DNA from: Prostheceraeus crozeri
Lineage: Eukaryota > Platyhelminthes > Polycladida > Euryleptidae
NCBI GenBank assembly: GCA_907163375.1
Contig: CAJQUW010002216.1
Span: 1 to 64,000 of the forward strand
Direction of reading: 5' to 3'
DNA length: 64,000 nucleotides
Shown: positions 45,377-52,144 of the stretch, piece by piece
Numbering within the stretch: the first letter of the stretch is position 1
Layout: every line of letters starts with the position of its first letter
Made by a program: the position numbers and the translations under genes
Notes under the pieces: model-generated
Seen by the model: only the letters and a program-made list of their open reading frames with translations
What the model was told of the DNA's origin: nothing
Databases searched by the model: none

Positions 45377-45832
45377 ATGAATCCAACTGCCTCATTTTAT
45401 TCACGACCCTCCTATGTAAGTGGCGGAGGACAAATTTACATCGGTGCTCGCCGCCAACGTGGAGGAAGCATACTTGGTGCACTGAAATCTGTTGTAGCAC
45501 CTCTCATATCCAATGTCGGTAGATCTTTAAAACGAAATGTTTTAAGTAATGCCGTTGGCTTTGCTGGTGATGTTGCTAGTGATCTTTCCAGAGGTAGAAG
45601 TTTTAAGAGCAGTTTGTTGAATCGTGGGAAGGAACGCGGTTTAAAAACATTGAAGCAGACCATTGCTGGTGTTACTCAAGGAAAGAAATCACCTAAACGA
45701 ATGAATAAAGGAAGGAGGAAACATCGCGGAGCTGGTAAGGTGCGATCTTCAGTCAAAAGGCATTCACGCAAACGTCGCAGAGGCTCTAATCATTCATCAG
45801 GCGCTAAACGACGACGCTGCTATAACTTCTAA
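45377..45832 (+). CDS. Basic glycine-rich Polinton virion-like protein
   Basis: 151 aa. The N-terminal part is YVSGGGQIYIGARRQRGG, then an amphipathic stretch (ILGALKSVVAPLISNVG), then a very basic tail (KHRGAGKVRSSVKRHSRKRR). The layout resembles adenovirus core and pVI-type proteins and a gene usually found just before the capsid gene in animal Polintons. It ends two bases before the capsid ATG. Confidence 0.6.
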   Translation: MNPTASFYSRPSYVSGGGQIYIGARRQRGGSILGALKSVVAPLISNVGRSLKRNVLSNAVGFAGDVASDLSRGRSFKSSLLNRGKERGLKTLKQTIAGVTQGKKSPKRMNKGRRKHRGAGKVRSSVKRHSRKRRRGSNHSSGAKRRRCYNF

Positions 45833-45834
45833 TC

Positions 45835-47112
45835 ATGGAGTGTAAAACTTCCGGTTTTTGTTTGTTCGATCAACAAGCCATACAGACAGATATTCTTAGT
45901 TCAAGTATTGTAGATTATCATCCTCGAACAGCTGAGAATGCTGGCCCCATTGAATTTGTTATTCCTGGTGGTAGTGATGACTACATAGATTTGAGTTATG
46001 CGATGCTTGATTTGAGGTTTAGAATTCAGCAAGCAGATGGAACTGCTATTGACGATGCACATAAAGTTGGACTGAACAATTTACCATTGACTACATTACT
46101 TCGTGATGTTTCTCTAACGATTGGAGAGCAGCAGGTGGAAGGTGGTCAAAGCGATTATCCCTATAAATCATATTTCAATCATGTATCACAGTTTCATCCA
46201 GCAGCACAAAAAAGTCATATGGAAGCCATGGGATGGTACAGAGATGAAGCAGGAAAATTTGATGTTGAAACAAACAGTGGCTTTGTAAAGCGATCTGCTA
46301 TGATTAAAGATAGTAGAGTATGTCAGCTATATGGTCCGCTGAATTTAGACTTCTTTAGACAGTCAAAGTTTTTACTGTGTAATACCAGCATGCGACTCAA
46401 GCTGACATTGAATAAGCCTGAATTTGCGCTGAATGCATTTGCTAAAGTTGACAATTTTAGAATTCATGTGGAAGATATTGCACTTTACATTCGTCGAGTA
46501 GTACCGAATCCAAGTGTCATTAGAGGGCATGCTGAAGGTCTTAACCGCCAAAATGCCATTTACCCCGTTCAGCATACAAAGCTTCTCACCTTTACAATTC
46601 CGAAAGATCAAAAGAGTTTCATGAAAGATGGCCTCTTTCCATCGGAAGCGCCGAAGCTCCTCATGGTGGCAATGGTTGAAAATGATGCATTTAATGGTAA
46701 TATAAAGAAGAATCCTTTCAATTTTAAACACAATCAGTTAAGTGAAATTGCTTTACGTGTAAATGGTGTGAGTCATCCTGGTCCACCCTACAAACCAGAT
46801 TTTGCTTCGGATCAATTTATGCGCAGTTATGTTGATTTTATGGATGTCTTTGGCTTTTACAATACGGATGATACCAACGGACTGACTATGAAAGAGTTTA
46901 AGAGTGGATATACTATTTATGCATTTGATTTGACTGCTGACAGCGATATTAGTGCACCCTATCGTCAAGCGAACGTGCCTCATAATATTCGTTTGGATTT
47001 GACGTTCAAAAGAACACTACCTGAGACGATCAATGTATTAATTTATGCAGTCTTCGATTCAAATATTGAAATTACAAAGTATCGTGACGTGATTCTTCAG
47101 TATAATCGTTAA
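45835..47112 (+). CDS. Polinton major capsid protein (double jelly-roll)
   Basis: 425 aa. It starts MECKTSGFCLFDQQAIQT, followed by GPIEFVIPGGSDDYIDLS (a first-strand region typical of the family), PYKSYFNHVSQF, NPFNFKHNQLSEIALRVNG, GFYNTDDTNGLT, SGYTIYAFDLT and NVLIYAVFDSNIEI. This is the widely distributed protein often annotated as F54H12.2-like in nematodes, which is the Polinton capsid protein. By family knowledge it forms the pseudo-hexameric capsomer. Its stop TAA shares a base with the protease ATG (TAATG at 47110). Confidence 0.9.
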   Translation: MECKTSGFCLFDQQAIQTDILSSSIVDYHPRTAENAGPIEFVIPGGSDDYIDLSYAMLDLRFRIQQADGTAIDDAHKVGLNNLPLTTLLRDVSLTIGEQQVEGGQSDYPYKSYFNHVSQFHPAAQKSHMEAMGWYRDEAGKFDVETNSGFVKRSAMIKDSRVCQLYGPLNLDFFRQSKFLLCNTSMRLKLTLNKPEFALNAFAKVDNFRIHVEDIALYIRRVVPNPSVIRGHAEGLNRQNAIYPVQHTKLLTFTIPKDQKSFMKDGLFPSEAPKLLMVAMVENDAFNGNIKKNPFNFKHNQLSEIALRVNGVSHPGPPYKPDFASDQFMRSYVDFMDVFGFYNTDDTNGLTMKEFKSGYTIYAFDLTADSDISAPYRQANVPHNIRLDLTFKRTLPETINVLIYAVFDSNIEITKYRDVILQYNR

Positions 47113-47573
47113 TGAGTTGGTTGACTGCTGACGATATTAAGACTAAAGTGCAGCGTAATGCAGACGAAGCGACGTTGAAAGCTTTCGATAATGTCTATTC
47201 ACTCGATACCTTACCACCTGCAGTAAATCACTATCCCATCTTTATTGTGCTAAACACTCATTCTCAGAATTTAGGCGGTGAGCATTGGAAAGCGATCTTT
47301 ATTGGAGAAGACCGACGTGGTGAACTATTTGACTCTCTTGCTCAACCTCCAAATATACCAACACAGCAGTGGTTGAGAAAACATACGCGTCAATATCAGC
47401 GAAATGAACGCATACTACAACATCCACTTTCATCAACGTGTGGTGCTTTTGTACTGTACTTCATCTTAAAACGTTTACATGTATCTCGATTTGCATCTGT
47501 TATTCAAAACTTTTCATGTAATCCATCCTCTAATGAAAAAATGATTTGTAAGTTCTATCATGATTTGAAATAA
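47112..47573 (+). CDS. Polinton Ulp1/adenain-like capsid-maturation protease
   Basis: 153 aa. The triad is visible as GGEHWKAIFIG (His), GELFDSLAQ (Asp) and STCGAFVLYFIL (Cys). PIFIVLNTHSQNLGG before the His is the usual strand. Related adenovirus protease cleaves capsid and core precursors. It follows the capsid gene with overlapping stop and start, and its own stop is embedded in an AATAAA polyadenylation signal (about 47569), marking the end of the left plus-strand block. Confidence 0.92.
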   Translation: MSWLTADDIKTKVQRNADEATLKAFDNVYSLDTLPPAVNHYPIFIVLNTHSQNLGGEHWKAIFIGEDRRGELFDSLAQPPNIPTQQWLRKHTRQYQRNERILQHPLSSTCGAFVLYFILKRLHVSRFASVIQNFSCNPSSNEKMICKFYHDLK

Positions 47574-47599
47574 AAACATCATGTTGGAAAAATTGTTTT

Positions 47600-48145
47600 T
47601 TATTTTACAATCCGCTGGGTACGTACATACTCAATGAGATAGTCTAGGATCATATTTGCTTGTACATGAGATTTTAGTCCAGTAATGATCACTTTACTAT
47701 TATGAAAGATTGCCACATGCACAGGCAACCAACAACTAATGAGAGCTGCAGGAAAAAGTTCGGGTTCATAACACAAACTGTAACTGCTGGTACGAATCTT
47801 CAAAAATGATAGACTGTCACTCAATTGAGTAGAGATCACCATATTGTCCACAGTCAGATTCGACATCACACACCTCTCCCTCTTCCATATCCGACGTAGT
47901 AGTCTTTGTAGCTCTAAGCGCATTGACTGCGCCGATGAATGAGAAAGGGCGCCGAGAATCTGTACAGTCCCATTTGGGAAGAGTTGAAGATTCCGTGAAT
48001 TGTTCATCTTCACCACTAACATTTGAGGACGGCCCGGGTAATACTTGCTGTTTGGAAGCTGTTGGTGTAATGTTCTGAGATCGATTTTGGTGTAGAGTCT
48101 GAAGCGACGGAGAATGTTGACGATGGTGTAGCGATGGCGCTTCAT
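47600..48145 (-). CDS. TBP-like protein (TATA-binding protein fold), Polinton-encoded
   Basis: 181 aa from the ATG at 48145, the size of the TBP core. First repeat: YTIVNILRRFRLYTKIDL, YYPGRPQMLVV and LFPNGTVQILGA. Second repeat: VMSNLTVDNMVIST, LCYEPELFPAALIS and VAIFHNSKVIITGLKS. Known TBP repeats read IVSTVNLGCKLDLKTIA with IFSSGKMVCTGAK, and SSYEPELFPGLIY with IFVSGKVVLTGAK, so both halves match in order. The role would be to bind TATA boxes of the element's own promoters (two are visible) and recruit host RNA polymerase II. It overlaps the end of the PC4-like gene in another frame. An AATAAA lies at its stop. The fossil Polinton has a counterpart at 23535..24068. Confidence 0.75.
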   Translation of the reverse strand: MKRHRYTIVNILRRFRLYTKIDLRTLHQQLPNSKYYPGRPQMLVVKMNNSRNLQLFPNGTVQILGALSHSSAQSMRLELQRLLRRIWKRERCVMSNLTVDNMVISTQLSDSLSFLKIRTSSYSLCYEPELFPAALISCWLPVHVAIFHNSKVIITGLKSHVQANMILDYLIEYVRTQRIVK

Positions 48146-48467
48146 GATGAAAGAATGAGTAAATTGAGCGATGTACCTTCCTTTTATACTTTTCCCAACT
48201 ACCTTGATGAAATGTGAAGTTAGTATGCAGTTGGGAATGATAGAGTTGAATTCGCCGATTGTTGACGCGCAGCCAGATGCGATTTCCAATACGTGAATGT
48301 CTTTTCATATAGAAGTATTTCAAGTCCTTCATGATATGATGTAGAGATTGAAAATGACGATAAGATAAAGCAAACTCTCTTCTCACATTTCCAGTTGAAT
48401 CTTTGAAATAGACGTTTCGATCATGATCCGTTTCAATACGTTGTAGGGAATCTAATTTCCAACTCAT
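47817..48467 (-). CDS. PC4-like protein 1 with disordered tail, Polinton-encoded
   Basis: 216 aa. The first 115 residues are two similar units: SLQRIETDHDRNVYFKD then FALSYRHFQSLHHIMKDL; and NRIWLRVNNRRIQLYHSQ then FTFHQGSWEKYKRKVHRSI. Each is a beta hairpin followed by an aromatic residue and a helix, like the PC4/SUB1 fold (hairpin, then ISLNPEQWSQLKEQI). The fold may thus be a fused pseudo-dimer. PC4 binds single-stranded DNA and assists transcription with TBP and TFIIA. The remaining 100 residues are low-complexity and acidic, and overlap the TBP-like gene in another frame. The PC4 assignment is by eye and tentative; the homology to 48490..48846 is clear. Confidence 0.5.
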   Translation of the reverse strand: MSWKLDSLQRIETDHDRNVYFKDSTGNVRREFALSYRHFQSLHHIMKDLKYFYMKRHSRIGNRIWLRVNNRRIQLYHSQLHTNFTFHQGSWEKYKRKVHRSIYSFFHHEAPSLHHRQHSPSLQTLHQNRSQNITPTASKQQVLPGPSSNVSGEDEQFTESSTLPKWDCTDSRRPFSFIGAVNALRATKTTTSDMEEGEVCDVESDCGQYGDLYSIE

Positions 48468-48489
48468 GATGTGTGGTAGTCATGTCTGA

Positions 48490-48846
48490 TTAAGATTTGC
48501 ATAGTAGGGCGATGAACTCACGACGAATAAATGTCATGATGGAGCGATGTATGTATCTTCTATACTTCTCCCAATTGTATTTGCGAAATGAGAAACAGTT
48601 TGCGGAATGAGAATGGTAGATTTGAATTTCATTTCTGTAATGTTGAAGCCAAACTTGATCACCCAAGGAGATGAATCTTAATGTTTCAAAATATTCCAAA
48701 TCCCTCATGATATCATTGAGGTTGACAAATTGTCGCCATGTTAATGTAATTCCTCTTGATGTATGACCATGAGAATTTTTGAAATGTACGTTTCCATCAC
48801 GATCAACTCTGATATATTGTAGAGAGTCCAAAATCCAAGTCTTCAT
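48490..48846 (-). CDS. PC4-like protein 2, Polinton-encoded
   Basis: 118 aa if it starts at the second ATG (48846), 122 aa from the first (48858). SLQYIRVDRDGNVHFKN, GITLTWRQFVNLNDIMRDL, DQVWLQHYRNEIQIYHS and FSFRKYNWEKYRRYIHRSI align along their whole length with PC4-like protein 1, but the acidic tail is missing. It is a tandem paralogue 22 bases upstream of it. Its start is only about 35 bases from that of the divergent gene at 48882, so the two probably share a promoter region. Confidence 0.5.
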   Translation of the reverse strand: MKTWILDSLQYIRVDRDGNVHFKNSHGHTSRGITLTWRQFVNLNDIMRDLEYFETLRFISLGDQVWLQHYRNEIQIYHSHSANCFSFRKYNWEKYRRYIHRSIMTFIRREFIALLCKS

Positions 48847-48852
48847 GATGTT

Positions 48853-48860
48853 ATGCAAAG
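48853..48860 (+). promoter_or_regulatory. ATGCAAA box between divergent genes
   Basis: ATGCAAAG, 29 bases before the ATG at 48882. It lies in the spacer between the minus-strand PC4-like gene and the plus-strand minor-capsid-like gene. Confidence 0.4.
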
Positions 48861-48881
48861 TTGCAGATTAGCAATATAAAA

Positions 48882-50279
48882 ATGTCGTTTTATCATATTT
48901 TGCTTAGCAATGCGGCTACAAAGAGATTTACTAGCAATCGAGCCGCACTCTTTTCTACTCCCATTGATCATGCACAACAGCTAAATGGAAATTGGGAAGT
49001 GGGTGTCACTCAACTTGTTTATAGCAACTGTGTCTATACTTTTGATCATGAGGTGATGACTATTAATATGAGGCGTACAGCTGCTTATCAATGTGAAAAG
49101 GGGTGCCGAGTATACATTCCACAGTGGCCAAAGAAAGATCTCTTATCATGTAAAAAGTTTATATATGATTTCTTGAATAAAGCGTGTAAACATATTGTCC
49201 AATTTACTCCGCACAATGATGATTATAATTATGTACATCATGTAGTTGAGAAAGATTGGATTGTTGGTTTAAGTCCAAGTTTAAGAAATGATTTAGGCTA
49301 CCTCGCTAGCGCCTTAACAAGCTATGATAATTTTAACGTTAATTACCACATAAGTGGTCATAAACAGTTAATATATCGAGAGGAAGCTTATTATGTAGAT
49401 CTTATTCCAAGAAATGAGAAGACGTTGGTGAAGAAGATTGTGATTAAACCAAGAAAGACAAACATGACTCCTGAAACATTATTGAAGAAATTTAATTATC
49501 TCCTTCGAGTTGATGGTAAACAAGTGGCAACATTGACTTATATCAAATCATCTAATCATATTGCAATAAGCAAATTAAATGATGATGATCTAGTATTAGT
49601 TTGTTCAAAAGATTTTCATCAGTTCTTACGACATCGTTCTGCAGCTGTTCATGGAAAATCTGATATGCAACATTTACCATGTGAAAGGTCAAATCAATTT
49701 GATACAGAATGGGCCGTATCTTTATACAGAAAGTGTGTAGAGCCTTTTGGTGGTTTCTTACATGAAACAAGAGTGTTGATGCCTCGCATTATTACTTCGG
49801 TTAAATTGGTTGTAGATTATTTAAATGAAGTGATTAATGAGCAACATATTTCATTTTCTGAAAAAGAAGGTACTTTGTCTCTCACTATAAGTGGAAAAGG
49901 TATTGAACTAATTATGGATAAAACTCTAATGGACATTTTGGGTTTTGACCAAAATATCTTTAAAAGTGGTACTGTAACCAAAGCTAGCGCAGACATGTCG
50001 CTATCGCGTCGTATTAACTATTTTCAGATATATTCCAATATTGGTGAAGATGTACGTGTGGGAGATGTTGAAGCTCCATTGCTAGCAATGATACCATACC
50101 AGCCAAAGAGCTGCAGTATTTTATCTGAGCATACTTTCAAGAAAGTGCATTATACAAAGCTGAAATCAAACTACATCCCACAAATTGATATTGCCATTTA
50201 TGACGATGCTGGTGCGTTGATTCCTTTTCATAAAGATGCTGTGACAAGTATCACACTCCATTTCCGAATGAAGAGTTAA
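48882..50279 (+). CDS. Minor-capsid-like Polinton protein 1
   Basis: 465 aa from the ATG at 48882. It begins MSFYHILLSNAATKRF and carries LNGNWEVGVTQLVYSNC, a signature of a large protein found in most animal Polintons, usually taken as the minor capsid (penton-like) protein. A second copy follows directly at 50289. The assignment as minor capsid is from family knowledge of the WEVG-type protein and its place among structural genes; no enzymatic motif was seen. Confidence 0.65.
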   Translation: MSFYHILLSNAATKRFTSNRAALFSTPIDHAQQLNGNWEVGVTQLVYSNCVYTFDHEVMTINMRRTAAYQCEKGCRVYIPQWPKKDLLSCKKFIYDFLNKACKHIVQFTPHNDDYNYVHHVVEKDWIVGLSPSLRNDLGYLASALTSYDNFNVNYHISGHKQLIYREEAYYVDLIPRNEKTLVKKIVIKPRKTNMTPETLLKKFNYLLRVDGKQVATLTYIKSSNHIAISKLNDDDLVLVCSKDFHQFLRHRSAAVHGKSDMQHLPCERSNQFDTEWAVSLYRKCVEPFGGFLHETRVLMPRIITSVKLVVDYLNEVINEQHISFSEKEGTLSLTISGKGIELIMDKTLMDILGFDQNIFKSGTVTKASADMSLSRRINYFQIYSNIGEDVRVGDVEAPLLAMIPYQPKSCSILSEHTFKKVHYTKLKSNYIPQIDIAIYDDAGALIPFHKDAVTSITLHFRMKS

Positions 50280-50286
50280 TGCAAAC
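50279..50286 (+). promoter_or_regulatory. ATGCAAA box before minor-capsid-like gene 2
   Basis: ATGCAAAC overlapping the stop codon of the preceding gene, 40 bases before the ATG at 50319. Confidence 0.35.
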
Positions 50287-50288
50287 GT

Positions 50289-51839
50289 ATGCTAATATAT
50301 TTTTCCAATGTGAATAATATGGAAAGTGAAAATAAGGACTCGTTTCTAATCTACTTGCCCAGTAATGCTTCTATGAATAAATTTCCCAAAAATAAACCAT
50401 CAGACTATCGAGTAGAATTAAATCGCCCACTGCATTTAGAAGGTGAATGGGAGGTTGGCGTTTCTAGTATTTGCTATGATAGCAATATTCAGAATGTGAA
50501 TGATTTGGAAGAAATGATATTGACTCCTCGCACCCATGATGGAATAACGATGAATAATGCATTTCAGTTCCCATACAATTTAACATCAGATGGAAAGTGG
50601 AACTATGAATGGATTCAGATAAAATCAGATTCTTATGAGCCATTTGGGAATGAGAAAATTATTAAGGCATTCAACAGTGGTAATACTTCCATCATGAAGA
50701 ATAAAAATCAGAAAGCTTATGAGTTTACTATCTATCATTGGAGTGGGAGACAGTTCCTCCGCTTTCATTCTTTTACTAAAGGTCTTACGCTGAGGTTGGA
50801 TAGTGAATTCTATCCACATCTTGGTTTTGGTCATGGACTACATCTAACGTCAATTGCTACTGCAAATGTTAGAAAAGTTTATTCAAATCGAATCAACAAA
50901 TTTCATTATAGATTTAAAATATTTGATGAAGATGTTGTAGAATGCGAAGAACGCATCATTTTGAAAAAGCGTGGTGTTCAACCTTTATCACTTATTGAGT
51001 TAGTAAAACGATGGAATGAGACTGTGGGTAAGAAGTATGGAGAGAAAATTATGGCGGACAAAAATAAGTTGGTTATTCAGAAATATAATGACAAACTTAC
51101 AGTTTATTTCTCTCCAACCTTGCGTCATTTTGTAAGACATTATACACCTATTATTGGAAGCGGTGTGGTGTATGCTTCTCATGAATATCACACTAAAGCT
51201 GATTCAGTTAATGATGAATGGTGGGTGGACATCTATGGCGATCGCATCAAGAAAATTTACCAGTCTTATGAAGAATCTAAAGTTGCTATCAATATAATGC
51301 CGCGTCTATATCATACAGTTGAAAGCTTCATTCATGTAGTAAATCCTTATATACAACAGAAGTTGAAGCATGTGATGAAAAGTAAATATGATGTAAAGAC
51401 ACACCACATTTCGTTTTCAATTGAAAATCAACGCGTTGTTCTGAAACTGGGTGATGACATTCAATGTCAATTGAGTAAAAATTTGAAAAAACTCTTTGGT
51501 TTTTCAATGCTACAAACTGTGTTTGCTGCTGCGCATACGATTGGTATAGAAACACCAATGACACTTGATAAACATGAACAGCACCTTTACATTCAAAGTG
51601 ATTTGATTCTACCTATTTCTGTTGGTGAGAAAAAAGAATACATTTTACGTGATTTCATTCATGATAAAGACGCTTCATATGGAATAGTCGAGAAGATGTT
51701 TGAATCTATTTTCTATCATCCCGTCGTCAAACAAACTATACCCTCTATTGCTATCAAAATTACCAATGGTTTACAAGAGTGCATCCATGTGAAAGATACT
51801 AAATCCCTCATAACGTTAGTGTTTCGGAAAACAAAGTGA
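50289..51839 (+). CDS. Minor-capsid-like Polinton protein 2 (tandem paralogue)
   Basis: 516 aa from the first ATG, 506 aa from the more likely ATG at 50319 (MESENKDSFLIYLPSNAS). It shares with the preceding gene the N-terminal LHLEGEWEVGVSSICYDS, a central conserved region (MPRLYHTVESFIHVV against MPRIITSVKLVVDYL) and a C-terminal IAIKI or IDIAIYDDAG region followed by LVFR or LHFRMK. The two have diverged widely, so the duplication is old, and they may form different parts of the vertex. An AATAAA lies at about 51938. A 49-base unit (CTTTATACAACAT...) is repeated twice in the 3' region. Confidence 0.65.
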   Translation: MLIYFSNVNNMESENKDSFLIYLPSNASMNKFPKNKPSDYRVELNRPLHLEGEWEVGVSSICYDSNIQNVNDLEEMILTPRTHDGITMNNAFQFPYNLTSDGKWNYEWIQIKSDSYEPFGNEKIIKAFNSGNTSIMKNKNQKAYEFTIYHWSGRQFLRFHSFTKGLTLRLDSEFYPHLGFGHGLHLTSIATANVRKVYSNRINKFHYRFKIFDEDVVECEERIILKKRGVQPLSLIELVKRWNETVGKKYGEKIMADKNKLVIQKYNDKLTVYFSPTLRHFVRHYTPIIGSGVVYASHEYHTKADSVNDEWWVDIYGDRIKKIYQSYEESKVAINIMPRLYHTVESFIHVVNPYIQQKLKHVMKSKYDVKTHHISFSIENQRVVLKLGDDIQCQLSKNLKKLFGFSMLQTVFAAAHTIGIETPMTLDKHEQHLYIQSDLILPISVGEKKEYILRDFIHDKDASYGIVEKMFESIFYHPVVKQTIPSIAIKITNGLQECIHVKDTKSLITLVFRKTK

Positions 51840-52144
51840 AGTCTTTATACAACATTTATTGAAATATGTACATGAATGTGAAGCAATAGACTTTATACAA
51901 CATCCACTGAAAATATATACATGAGCGCACTTCAATAAACATTGTTATATACAAAAAGTCTTTTTACTTCGTGAAGGGTGGAAATATACAGGGATAGGAA
52001 AAATGTCTTTCAGTGGAAAAGTCATCACATGGGGAATGTACAGATGTGGACACATATTCACAAGGAAAAAACAATCTCATGCGATACATAAAACAACAAT
52101 GTTTATCTACAGAAATCAACATCAAAATACTAAGTTAAGGATGA

